This document shows positions 17,139 to 25,553 of a stretch of DNA of 64,000 nt, one piece after another. The notes under the pieces were generated by a model that searched no databases, was not told the DNA's origin, and saw only the letters and a list, made by a program, of their open reading frames with translations. Position 1 is the first letter of the stretch. Each line of letters starts with the position of its first letter. Position numbers and translations under genes: made by a program. The DNA comes from Microbacterium testaceum StLB037 (GTDB lineage Bacteria; Actinomycetota; Actinomycetes; Actinomycetales; Microbacteriaceae). The stretch covers positions 1 through 64,000 of the forward strand of contig NZ_FNJN01000006.1 of NCBI RefSeq assembly GCF_900104345.1, in the 5' to 3' direction.

Positions 17139-17169
17139 TAGTGAATGAGATGATCATGACCATTCACTG
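17139..17169. promoter_or_regulatory. Operator-like dyad TAGTGAATG-N13-CATTCACTG
   Basis: It lies 49 bases before the TetR start at 17,218 and has the same architecture as the 16,980 site; the centre TGATCA is itself palindromic. It is a probable autoregulatory operator. Confidence 0.65.
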
Positions 17170-17217
17170 ACCCCGCTCGGGCCGATCGACGCTCGCCGGG
17201 GTGAGATCGGGGGCGTC

Positions 17218-17886
17218 ATGACCGAAGAGGCGAGGACCCGGCGCAAGCGCGGATCGCTCAGTCGCGCGGAGATCGTCGAGGCGGCCCTTCGACTGATGGA
17301 CGGCGAGGGCGAGTCGGCGCTCACGTTCTCGCGGCTGGGGGCTGAGCTCAAGTCGTCCCCGACGGCGGTCTATCGGCACTTCGCCAGCCGCGACGAACTG
17401 CTCGAAGCCCTGGCCGACCATCTCGACGGCATCTCGCTCGAGGGCTACGAACCCACCGACGAATGGCGCGCCGACCTCGAGGATCTCGCGTGGCGCGCCT
17501 GGCGCACCGCCGAGGCGCACCCCGCGGCCGCCGCCCTCACCCTGTTGACGGTGGCCAACAGCATCAACGAACTGCGGGCCGTCGAATGGATCCTGCGCGC
17601 GATGGCGGTTGCGGGTCTGCACGGACGCGAGGCGGTCGTGCAATACCAGGTGTACGCGCAGACCGTGCTCGGCGCCGCCTCGGCGTACGGCGCGCGCCTG
17701 GCCGCCGGCGCCACTCGGGAGGTGGCGGACGGGTGGATCCAGGTCTACGCCCCCACCGACCCCTCGCAGTATCCGCACGCCGAGGCGGCGAAAGCGGAGC
17801 TGGCGCTGGTGAACTACCGCGAGGTGTTCGCCAAGCAGCTCGAGATGTACCTCGACGCCCTGGCCACGGTCGCAGCCGCCGTCTGA
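17218..17886 (+). CDS. TetR family transcriptional regulator
   Basis: A 222-residue repressor. The N-terminal helix-turn-helix (about residues 14-60) includes LTFSRLGAELKSSPTAVYRHF, the standard TetR recognition region. The C-terminal ligand domain is all-helical and ends LVNYREVFAKQLEMYLDAL. Two matching 31-bp dyads lie in the 370 bases upstream, where no gene is found, and a third related dyad lies 7.4 kb away before an SDR gene. Its original divergent target may have been the ABC operon now reduced to a remnant. It converges with the agmatine deiminase gene. Confidence 0.85.
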   Translation: MTEEARTRRKRGSLSRAEIVEAALRLMDGEGESALTFSRLGAELKSSPTAVYRHFASRDELLEALADHLDGISLEGYEPTDEWRADLEDLAWRAWRTAEAHPAAAALTLLTVANSINELRAVEWILRAMAVAGLHGREAVVQYQVYAQTVLGAASAYGARLAAGATREVADGWIQVYAPTDPSQYPHAEAAKAELALVNYREVFAKQLEMYLDALATVAAAV

Positions 17887-17905
17887 ACGACGAAGGCGCC
17901 CCGGC

Positions 17906-18934
17906 TCAGCCGAGGGCGGGCTGCTGCTGCGTGATGCAGTGGATGCCGCCGCCGCGGTCGAAGATCGGGCGCGAGTCGACCGTGACCACCCGGCGACCCG
18001 GGTAGGCATCGGCCACGACCTCTCGAGCGCGGGCGTCGGCGGTCTCATCGCCGAAGCCGCACAGCACGACACCGTCGTTGGTGACGAGGTGGTTGATGTA
18101 GCTCCAGTCGAGCCAGCCCTCGTCGTCGCGCAGCGTTGTCGGGGCGGGGATGCCGGTGATACGCACCTCGCGGCCGCGGGCGGCGAACGCGTCCGAGAGC
18201 TCGCGGCGCACCAGACGTGACACCTCGAAGTCGGGATGGGTGGCATCCGTCTGCTCGTGGATGAGGACGTGCTCGGGCGAGGCGAACGTGGCCACGATGT
18301 CGACGTGTCCGTTGGTGCCGAGGTCGTCGTAGTCGCGGGTCAGGCCGCGGGAGAGCCAGATGGCATCTGTCGCTCCGATCGTGCGGGCCATCTCGGCCTC
18401 GACGCGGGCGCGGTCGGCGAAGGGGTTGCGGCGCGGGTCGAGCTGCACGGTCTCGGTGAGCAGCACCGTGCCGGTGCCGTCGACATGCAGACCGCCGCCC
18501 TCGGCGACGAGCAGCGAATCGATGCGCTCGGCTCCCAGGTGTTCGGCGACGACGCGGGCGATCCCCGCCGACTTCTGCCACTCGGCCCAGTCGGGGGCGC
18601 CCCAGCCGTTGAAGATCCAGTCGACCGCGCCGAGGACGCCGGGGCGGTCGGGGTCGACGACGAAGGTGGGGCCCATGTCGCGCATCCAGAACTCGTCGAG
18701 AGGGGCCTCGACGATCTCGATGGCAGACGAGAGCATGCGCCGGGCTCGGGTCATCTCGGTGGGGTCGACGACCATCGTGACGGGCTCGAACTCCCGCACG
18801 GCGTGTGCGACGTCGGTCCAGGCCTGGTAGCCCTGTTCGCGGAACTCCGCGCCCTCGCCGAGGGTGATGCCCTCGCGCGGGAACGCCATCCAGGTGCGCT
18901 CGTGCGGGGCGGATTCAGCGGGCATGCGCCACAT
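17906..18934 (-). CDS. aguA: Agmatine deiminase family protein
   Basis: A 342-residue guanidine-group-modifying enzyme of the agmatine deiminase/peptidyl-arginine deiminase (PAD_porph) family, expected to convert agmatine to N-carbamoylputrescine and ammonia in the cytoplasm. Family blocks are clear: FWMRDMGP, EGGGLHVDG, GTNGHVDIV and the catalytic GGGIHCITQQQP with nucleophile C333. The length is normal (340-370). It is the last gene of a three-gene operon, 27 bases after the aminotransferase gene, which supports a role in amine breakdown. Related members act on other guanidino compounds, so agmatine is likely but not certain. Confidence 0.8.
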   Translation of the reverse strand: MWRMPAESAPHERTWMAFPREGITLGEGAEFREQGYQAWTDVAHAVREFEPVTMVVDPTEMTRARRMLSSAIEIVEAPLDEFWMRDMGPTFVVDPDRPGVLGAVDWIFNGWGAPDWAEWQKSAGIARVVAEHLGAERIDSLLVAEGGGLHVDGTGTVLLTETVQLDPRRNPFADRARVEAEMARTIGATDAIWLSRGLTRDYDDLGTNGHVDIVATFASPEHVLIHEQTDATHPDFEVSRLVRRELSDAFAARGREVRITGIPAPTTLRDDEGWLDWSYINHLVTNDGVVLCGFGDETADARAREVVADAYPGRRVVTVDSRPIFDRGGGIHCITQQQPALG

Positions 18935-18961
18935 GGCGTGCTCCTTCTCGGGTCAATCGGG

Positions 18962-21835
18962 TCAGTAGCCGGTGGTGAGGACGCGGTCGAGCGCGTCGAC
19001 GAAGACGTCGACCGAGGCCCGCGTGACCACCAGGGGCGGTTTGATCTTGAGGACGTTCTGGAAATCGCCGGTGGGCTGCATGATCACACCGAGCTCGAGC
19101 AGGCGATCGCAGATCGCCGCGGTCTCGGCGGTCGCCGGTTCGAGGGTCTCGCGGTCGCGGACGAACTCGACGCCGAGGTACAGCCCCGAGCCGTGCACGG
19201 TGCCGATGAGGTCGTGCTTGTCGCCGAGCTCTTCGAGGCGCCGCTTGAGGTGGCCGCCGACGACCCGCGCGTTCTCGTGCAGGCCTTCCTGTTCGATCAC
19301 GTCGAGCACGGCCATGCCGATCGCCGACGAGACGGGCGAGCCTCCGGTGGAGGAGAAGAAGTACCCCTGCGTGCGGTAGCGGTCGGCGATCTCGCGCCGC
19401 GTGATCACCGCACCGAGCGGGTGACCGCCGCCGATGGACTTCGCCACCGCGACGATGTCGGGCACGGCCCCCTGCTGCTGGAAGCCCCAGAACCACTCGC
19501 CGAGGCGGCCGTAGCCGACCTGCACCTCGTCGGCGATCGCGAGCCCGCCGTGGCGGCGGATCGCGGCGTACACCTCGGTGAGGTAGCCGTCGGGAAGAGC
19601 GACCCCGCCCGCGTTGCCGAAGTATGTCTCGGCGATCATCCCCGCCGGAGGGCGACCGGATGCCGCGAGCTCGTCGATGACCGCGACGGCCTCGGGCGCG
19701 TACTTCCCGGCATCCGCCCCCCGGTGCTTCCCCCGGTAAGAGTTCGCCGCGTCGACGGTGTGCACCCAGTCGGGACGCGTCTCGAGGGCGAAGGGGTTGT
19801 CGGCGATCGAGGTGGAGACGGCATCGCTCGCGTAGGTCCACCCGTGGTACGCCTCGCGCATCGCGACGATGTCGGGGCGGCCCGTCGCCGCCATCGCGAG
19901 CCGGATCGCGAGGTCGGTGGCCTCGGAGCCGGAGTTGACGAAGAACACGGTGTCGAAGCCGTCGGGGAGGGTCGCCACGATCCGGTCGGCGAAGTCGGTG
20001 ATCGCGCGGTAATGGAAGCGCGAGTTGGTGTTCAGCAGGTGCATCTGGCGGGAGCCCGCTTCGACCACTCGGGGGTGCGCGTGGCCGACCGAGGCGACGT
20101 TGTTGACCATGTCGAGGTAGACCCGGCCGTTCACGTCGATCAGGTGTTCGCGCCACCCGCGCTCGATGCGGGGAGGGGTCGCGTAGTAGTGCTCCTGCAC
20201 CTCGGCGAGCACCTCGCGGCGTCGCTCGAGCACGTGGTCGTCGACCGGGGCCGCGGCGGGCGCGCCGATCACGGCGCCGGGGTCGCCGGCCACCTCGCGC
20301 CAGGCGGCGGCGAGGGCGGGCGTGGTGCGCGTCGGGGGGACGAGTCCGCCGAGCGAGCGGCGCATCGACAGACGGGTACGCGCCGGAAGGGTTCCGGATG
20401 CCGCGTCGGCGGGCACTCCGCCGATCGCCAGGGTCCCGGCATCCGTCGTCACGATCTGCCACCCGTGCTCGTTGCGCTCGCTCCGATCGAGGGTGACCGG
20501 TGACGCGAGCCACACGAGCACGTCGGTCGGCACGGTCTCGGGCGTCGAGGGAAGCGGGTCCGTCGTTCCGGTCAACCGCGCGCGCCACGCGGGCACGGTC
20601 ACGACGTCGGCGCCCGCGTCGAGGGCGGCGAGAGCCGCGTCGTCGAGGGTGGCGGCGTCGAGCCAGGCGCCCGCGTCGTTCAGCGGTGACTCCGTCGAGG
20701 CGTCGAGCTCGACGTGGCGGCCGAGCGACAGCACCGAGGTGCCGGTCCACGCGGGCGCTTCGGCGCGGGCACGCCCCAGCGCCGCCCGGGTCGCGGCGGT
20801 GATCACGGGGATCGGAACGGATGCCGCCTGCACCAGGATCCGGAACTCGCGGTCGAGCGCGACGGTGGCGTAGGCGTTCGCGTCGTCGAGGCGCACCTGC
20901 GCGCGCCCGCTCAGCACGAGGACCGCGCCGCGCAGCATGACGAGCGGCCAGAGGGCGGTGATCTCGTCGTCGGTGAGGTCGCGGATGCGGTCGAAGGCGC
21001 GGATGGCGGGAAAAGCGCTCTCGGGTGTCGCGCCGTCGTGATGCAGCACCGACGACACGGTCACGGCGATCTCGCCCACGCGCCACGACGCGCACACGTC
21101 GCCGAAGTCGATGACCGCGTCGGGCACCGTCTCTCCGGGGGCGCGCAGCACGTTGTCGTCGGTGACGTCGAAGTGTCCGGCCTGCACGGGCAGGGCGTCC
21201 TGCACGGGGGCGAGGGCCGCGCGGGCGGCGTCGGCGGCGCGCTGCACGACGTCTCGCACCTCGGCATCCGGTTCGAGGGGGAGCAGGGTGTCGATGACGC
21301 GCCCGGCGTGGCGGAGGTCCCATTGCAGCACCCGGCCGCTCGCGGGGTGGGTGAAGTCGGCGAGCGACAGGCTCACCGCCCCCGACAGGGCGCCCATCCC
21401 CTCGACGACGGCGGGGGAGAGGTAGCCCGAGCCCATGAGCGTGCGCCCGGCGATGTTCTCGATCACGCGCGCGTGGATGCGGCCCTGGCTCGACTCCCAC
21501 CACGTCGACATCGCGCCGCGCGGCCCCTCGACGATGCGCGGGATGCGCACGTGGGGGCTCCGCTCGGCGACGAGAGCCGCCGCGGCATCCTGCATCTCGA
21601 TCTCGGCCTCGCTGAAGACGGGGTTGCTGAGCTTGAGCACTCCGAGGGGCTCGGTGGAGCCCCGGGCGAAGACGCGGAAGTTCTGGTCCTGCTGGCTGCC
21701 GAGCGCCTGCACGTCGATCTCGACGCCGAACGTGTCGGCGAACAGACGCTGCACCTCGTCGTCGGAGAGCGTCGGGGTGGGCAGGTCGACCTGGCTGAAG
21801 TAGTCGAAGACGGGGGTCGGAGCGGTCTCGGTCAC
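18962..21835 (-). CDS. Kinase-like / class III aminotransferase fusion
   Basis: A 957-residue multidomain protein. Residues about 20-330 form an APH-fold kinase domain with the catalytic motif GHFDVTDDNVLR and metal loop VIDFGDVCASW. Residues about 340-530 are an unassigned linker domain. Residues about 540-957 are a fold-type I, class III PLP aminotransferase or phospholyase: VNSGSEATDLAIRLA, AYHGWTYASDA, IADEVQVGYGRLG and the PLP lysine K799 in VAVAKSIGGG. The C-terminal part resembles ethanolamine-phosphate/phosphohydroxylysine phospho-lyases, so kinase plus lyase in one chain is chemically sensible: phosphorylate, then eliminate phosphate. Start is GTG 21835 with GAGGAA upstream, 26 bases after the amidase stop. 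Confidence 0.8.
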   Translation of the reverse strand: MTETAPTPVFDYFSQVDLPTPTLSDDEVQRLFADTFGVEIDVQALGSQQDQNFRVFARGSTEPLGVLKLSNPVFSEAEIEMQDAAAALVAERSPHVRIPRIVEGPRGAMSTWWESSQGRIHARVIENIAGRTLMGSGYLSPAVVEGMGALSGAVSLSLADFTHPASGRVLQWDLRHAGRVIDTLLPLEPDAEVRDVVQRAADAARAALAPVQDALPVQAGHFDVTDDNVLRAPGETVPDAVIDFGDVCASWRVGEIAVTVSSVLHHDGATPESAFPAIRAFDRIRDLTDDEITALWPLVMLRGAVLVLSGRAQVRLDDANAYATVALDREFRILVQAASVPIPVITAATRAALGRARAEAPAWTGTSVLSLGRHVELDASTESPLNDAGAWLDAATLDDAALAALDAGADVVTVPAWRARLTGTTDPLPSTPETVPTDVLVWLASPVTLDRSERNEHGWQIVTTDAGTLAIGGVPADAASGTLPARTRLSMRRSLGGLVPPTRTTPALAAAWREVAGDPGAVIGAPAAAPVDDHVLERRREVLAEVQEHYYATPPRIERGWREHLIDVNGRVYLDMVNNVASVGHAHPRVVEAGSRQMHLLNTNSRFHYRAITDFADRIVATLPDGFDTVFFVNSGSEATDLAIRLAMAATGRPDIVAMREAYHGWTYASDAVSTSIADNPFALETRPDWVHTVDAANSYRGKHRGADAGKYAPEAVAVIDELAASGRPPAGMIAETYFGNAGGVALPDGYLTEVYAAIRRHGGLAIADEVQVGYGRLGEWFWGFQQQGAVPDIVAVAKSIGGGHPLGAVITRREIADRYRTQGYFFSSTGGSPVSSAIGMAVLDVIEQEGLHENARVVGGHLKRRLEELGDKHDLIGTVHGSGLYLGVEFVRDRETLEPATAETAAICDRLLELGVIMQPTGDFQNVLKIKPPLVVTRASVDVFVDALDRVLTTGY

Positions 21836-21861
21836 GGTGTGTTCCTCGGGTGATTCGGGTG

Positions 21862-23880
21862 TCACAGGGGAGAGTCGGATGCCGTGGCGACGGCGCCCGC
21901 GACGGCACCCGCGGCATCGCGCACGACGATGACGATCAGCGGGCCGTAGGGGGCGATCCACTCGCTCACGGGCTCGCCGGATGGCGCGGGGGCGACCTCG
22001 GCGGTGACTCGGCCGTTCTCGAGTCGCGCGGGAACGCGCACGCCGTCGACGAAGAGGGCGTGATCGACCGCGACGCCTCCGCTGACGGTGGCCGAGACGG
22101 TCACGCGCTCGCCGTCGCGCGAGACCTCGTCGACGGTGACCGACAGCTCGCCCTCGGCCGCGGGGCGGGGCTCGGCGAAGGCCGCCTCATCCGGCAGGGC
22201 GGGGGTGCGCGGAGGCGTCGTGCGGCGCTCGCCGAGGGCGGTGATCGCCTGGGCCAGCTGCACGAGGCGCGTGTCGCTGTAGGCGGGACCGGCGAGGGTC
22301 AGGCCCACCGGCATCCCGGTGTCGGCCATCGTCCCCATCGGCACCGTGACGGTGGGGATGCCGAGGTGGCGGGGAACCAGGTTGCCGTTGGAGACCCACA
22401 CGCCGTTGCGCCACGCGATGTCGGCCGAGGCCGGGTTCACGTCGGCGTCGGCGGGACCGACGTCGGACTGCGTGGGGAAGATCACGGCGTCGAGGCCTTC
22501 GGCATCCATCCACTCCTCGAAGTCGACGCGGCGCGTGTGCTCGAGACCGCGGAGGCCCGTCTCGAGGCTCGCCACGTCTTTCCAGTCGGGCTCCCACTCC
22601 TGCGCGCGGGCGACGTACTCGCCGATGTCGTACGAGATGTCGTAGTGCCAGATGCCGTAGCGGTCGGGGAGCGCACCCGGAGGGTGGGGGAAGATCAGGG
22701 CCGCCTCGGCGTCGGCGAGGCGGGGCAGGTTCGCGTCGCCGTTAGTGCGCAGGAAGGTGTCCATCGCCCAGACCGCCAGGTCGCCGACCTCGTCGTCGAG
22801 GAAGGCACGCGTGACGAACCCGCGGTCGAGGAAGTCCTCGTCGCCCGCGTGCAGCTTCTCGTAGCGGTCGACCGCGGGGAAGTCCGTCTCGACGACCTCG
22901 GCGCCGGCGGCCTCGAGGTCGGCGCGCAGGTCGTTCCAGAGAGCGATCACGCTGTCGCGCGTGACGATGGGCGAGGCGTTGTCGGGGTCGCCGTTGACGT
23001 AGATGCGCGGTACGGCGAGGCGCAGCCCCGCGAGCGGCAGCGGCTCGAGCGCGGCGAACGATGCGGGACGCACCTCGGACGGGCGCGGGAGGTCGATGAA
23101 CGGCTGCGTGCGCCAGAGGTCGCCCTCGGTCTCGGCGTCGTCGGCGACGACCGCGTCGAGTACGTGCTGCAGGTCGCCGACCGACCGCGTGTGGGGGACG
23201 ACGACGTCCATCGTCGGGACGAGTGGCCAGTTGCCGCGTACCGAGATCACCCCGCGCGAGGGCGTGTAGGCCACGAGGGCGTTGTGCGAGGCGGGGGCGC
23301 GGCCCGACGACCACGTCTCTTCGCCGAGCCCGAACGCGCAGAAGCTCGCCGCGGTGGCGGTGCCCGATCCGTTGGACGAGCCCGAGCCGAAGGCGGATGC
23401 CAGGTAGTCGCCGTTGTAGGGGGACTCGGCCCGGCCGTACACCCCGCGCTGCATGCCGCCGGCCGCCATGGGCGGCATGTTGGTGAGCCCCAGGAATACG
23501 GCGCCCGCTGCGCGCAGGCGCTCGACGGCGAAGGCGTCGTCGCCGGCGATCAGGTGGCGGAAGGCCGGAGACCCGGATGCCACGGGCAGGCCCTCGACGC
23601 GGTAGCTGTCCTTTGCGGTGAAGGGGATGCCGTCGAGGGGGCCGAGCGTGCGCCCCTGTGCGCGACGCAGGTCGGAGGCGCGGGCCGCGGCGAACGCGCG
23701 GGGGTCGAGCACGGGCACGCTGTTGAGCCGGATGCCGGCGCGGTCGTACGCCGCGATGCGGTTGAGGTAGCGGGCCACGAGCTCGACGCTGGTGAGCTCG
23801 CCGGCTTCGAGTGCTGCACGCAGGCGGTCGATGTCGGCGTCGACGACGGTGAGGGCCTCGGTGGTCATGGCGGTAAACAT
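21862..23880 (-). CDS. Amidase signature family hydrolase
   Basis: A 672-residue amidase signature enzyme. The catalytic Ser-cisSer-Lys triad region is recognisable: FTAKDSYRVEGLP carries the lysine and FGSGSSNGSG through EETWSSGRAPAS carries the two serines, although the usual TGGS is TWSS here. The last 100 residues form an added beta-sandwich-like domain (VTVDEVSRDGERVTVSATV), absent from standard amidases. It is the first gene of an operon with a kinase/aminotransferase and agmatine deiminase; hydrolysis of N-carbamoylputrescine or another amide is a possible job. The start may be ATG 23880 or 23868. A TetR-type dyad covers the first start, suggesting a leaderless, repressor-blocked transcript. 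Confidence 0.85.
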   Translation of the reverse strand: MFTAMTTEALTVVDADIDRLRAALEAGELTSVELVARYLNRIAAYDRAGIRLNSVPVLDPRAFAAARASDLRRAQGRTLGPLDGIPFTAKDSYRVEGLPVASGSPAFRHLIAGDDAFAVERLRAAGAVFLGLTNMPPMAAGGMQRGVYGRAESPYNGDYLASAFGSGSSNGSGTATAASFCAFGLGEETWSSGRAPASHNALVAYTPSRGVISVRGNWPLVPTMDVVVPHTRSVGDLQHVLDAVVADDAETEGDLWRTQPFIDLPRPSEVRPASFAALEPLPLAGLRLAVPRIYVNGDPDNASPIVTRDSVIALWNDLRADLEAAGAEVVETDFPAVDRYEKLHAGDEDFLDRGFVTRAFLDDEVGDLAVWAMDTFLRTNGDANLPRLADAEAALIFPHPPGALPDRYGIWHYDISYDIGEYVARAQEWEPDWKDVASLETGLRGLEHTRRVDFEEWMDAEGLDAVIFPTQSDVGPADADVNPASADIAWRNGVWVSNGNLVPRHLGIPTVTVPMGTMADTGMPVGLTLAGPAYSDTRLVQLAQAITALGERRTTPPRTPALPDEAAFAEPRPAAEGELSVTVDEVSRDGERVTVSATVSGGVAVDHALFVDGVRVPARLENGRVTAEVAPAPSGEPVSEWIAPYGPLIVIVVRDAAGAVAGAVATASDSPL

Positions 23881-23893
23881 ACACCGTTTGTTT
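23875..23893. promoter_or_regulatory. TetR-type operator AAACATACACCGTTTGTTT
   Basis: A 19-bp dyad (AAAC.TAC...GT..GTTT) overlapping the amidase start codon and lying 30 bases before the TetR start. The same dyad recurs at 27,827 next to the paralogous TetR gene. Confidence 0.65.
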
Positions 23894-23922
23894 TAGGTGT
23901 GCGAGAGTGAGTTCGTGAGACC

Positions 23923-24579
23923 GTGGACCCACGGCTCGCACCGAAGGGGGAGGCCGTCATCGCCAGACCGCATACGCCACTGCTGAGCCGTGACCTCATC
24001 GCGCGGACGGCCCTCGCGCTCGTCGACCGACACGGCCCCGACGGCGCCAGCGTCCGCCGTGTCGCCGCGCGCCTCGGTGTCAATCCCGCCTCGCTGTACA
24101 ACCACGTCCCCAACCGTGCGGCCATGGTCGAAGACGTCCGCGCGCTCGTCTCGGCGCACATCGACTCGAAGCCGCTGCGGGAACTTCCCTGGGAGGAGGC
24201 GCTGCGGGCCTGGGGTCGTTCGTATCGGCGGGCCTTCGCGCGGCACGCGCGCGTGGTGCCCCTGCTGATGACGGAACGCGCGTCCGCGCCCGTGCTCCTT
24301 TCGCAGTACGAGGACTTCGCGGCCGCGGCAGAGGCCGCCGGCTGGGCGCCGCGAGACGTGATCCCGCTGCTGACCGCCTTCGAGTCGTTCATCCTCGGCA
24401 GCGTCCTCGACATGTCGGGTCCCTCCGTCGTCTTCGACCCCACGGGGCAGGAGGAGGCGTTCCCGCGCTTCTCCAACGCCTTCGCGACCCTGGCCGACGA
24501 AGACCCCGACGACCCCGTGGCCACCCGGGCCTTCGAGCGGGGGCTCGACATGCTCATCGCCTCGGCGCGGCCCCACTGA
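23923..24579 (+). CDS. TetR family regulator, paralogue A
   Basis: A TetR/AcrR repressor of about 218 residues. The DNA-binding domain includes ASVRRVAARLGVNPASLYNHV. The ligand domain holds LLTAFESFILGSVLDMSGPS and VFDPTGQEEAFPRF, blocks that are repeated almost unchanged in the TetR at 27,074; I estimate roughly 60 percent identity over the full length by eye. GTG 23923 is used as the start, but a strong GGGGGAGG at 23,946 followed by GTC ATC GCC suggests the real N-terminus may be about 12 residues shorter, matching the paralogue's MARP start, which would need an unusual start codon. It is divergent from the amidase operon, its likely target. Confidence 0.82.
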   Translation: MDPRLAPKGEAVIARPHTPLLSRDLIARTALALVDRHGPDGASVRRVAARLGVNPASLYNHVPNRAAMVEDVRALVSAHIDSKPLRELPWEEALRAWGRSYRRAFARHARVVPLLMTERASAPVLLSQYEDFAAAAEAAGWAPRDVIPLLTAFESFILGSVLDMSGPSVVFDPTGQEEAFPRFSNAFATLADEDPDDPVATRAFERGLDMLIASARPH

Positions 24580-24592
24580 GCCGCACGCGAGA

Positions 24593-24611
24593 TAGTGAAG
24601 CACATTCACTA
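24593..24611. promoter_or_regulatory. Operator-like palindrome TAGTGAA-GCACA-TTCACTA
   Basis: A perfect 7-bp-arm palindrome 73 bases before the SDR start, touching TATATT (24,610-24,615), a good -10 candidate. The arms match those at 16,980 and 17,139 but are spaced closer. Confidence 0.6.
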
Positions 24612-24683
24612 TATTCGTGACAAGATGTCGCGAGGCCGCCCTCTCGTCGGACCGCCTCGTCCTCACCCGGAGAGAGAAGCGCC

Positions 24684-25454
24684 ATGCCCGAACCGACAGA
24701 CATCGCCATCGTGACCGGGGCCGGAAGCGCCGAGGGGATCGGCGCGGCGACCGCGCTCGCCCTCGGGCGCGCCGGCATGCGGGTGATCGTGACGTCCACC
24801 ACCGACCGCATCCAGGAGCGCGTGGCCGAGCTGCGCGGCGCCGGGGTCGACGCCCGCGGCGTCGCGGCCGACCTGACGGATCCGCGCGGAGTGGAGGTGG
24901 TCCTCGATGCGGCGCGTCAGGCGTTCGGCGAACCGACCGTCCTCGTCAACAACGCCGGCATGACCTCGGTGTCGACGGCCGATTCGCCGGCTGCGATCGA
25001 CGACATCACCCTCGACCAGTGGGCCATGTCCCTGGACCGCAACCTCACCACGGCTCTGCGCATGACCCGGGCGGTCGTGCCCGGCATGCGGGCCGCCGGA
25101 TACGGTCGCGTGGTCAACGTGGCATCCATCTCGGGTCCCGTCATGGCCTACACCGGCGATGTCGCCTACCACGCGGCCAAAGCCGGCATGCTCGGGCTGA
25201 CCCGTGGCGCGGCCGTCGATGTCGCGGCGGCGGGCATCACCGTCAACGCGGTGACGCCCGGATGGATCGCGACGTCGTCGTCGAGCGCGCACGAGATCGC
25301 GATGGGAGCCGCCACTCCGGTCGGCCGATCGGGAACCCCGACCGAAGTCGCCGCGGCCGTGGCGTTCCTCGCGAGCCGCGAGGCGTCGTACATCACGGGC
25401 CAGCTGCTCGTCGTCGACGGGGCGAACTCCATCAACGAGGAACGCGGGGCCTGA
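24684..25454 (+). CDS. SDR family oxidoreductase (FabG-like)
   Basis: A 256-residue classical short-chain dehydrogenase/reductase. The cofactor loop is TGAGSAEGIG (11-20), followed by VLVNNAGM (87-93), the catalytic serine in NVASISG (S148 or S150) and Y162-x3-K166 in VAYHAAKAG. The C-terminus FLASREASYITGQLLVVDGA is typical of FabG/3-oxoacyl-reductase-like members. A GGAGAGAGAAG ribosome-binding site precedes the ATG. The substrate is unknown. The upstream palindrome suggests control by the TetR at 17,218 or a similar regulator. Confidence 0.88.
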   Translation: MPEPTDIAIVTGAGSAEGIGAATALALGRAGMRVIVTSTTDRIQERVAELRGAGVDARGVAADLTDPRGVEVVLDAARQAFGEPTVLVNNAGMTSVSTADSPAAIDDITLDQWAMSLDRNLTTALRMTRAVVPGMRAAGYGRVVNVASISGPVMAYTGDVAYHAAKAGMLGLTRGAAVDVAAAGITVNAVTPGWIATSSSSAHEIAMGAATPVGRSGTPTEVAAAVAFLASREASYITGQLLVVDGANSINEERGA

Positions 25455-25553
25455 CGGGCGAACCCGTCGACGGGTCGGGGCGTCCAGCGGAGTGCTCTCG
25501 GCCCGGTCGGCAATGGCTACCGTTCGAGTGTCCCGACCTGACACGATTCCCGA

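Noticed and set aside
18236..20503. 755-codon plus-strand open frame over the aminotransferase
   Set aside because: Same reason: opposite-strand shadow of a well-supported enzyme gene.
21850..23910. 686-codon plus-strand open frame
   Set aside because: It mirrors the amidase gene. The translation is Gly/Arg/Asp repeats without motifs, a normal effect of high GC on the opposite strand.
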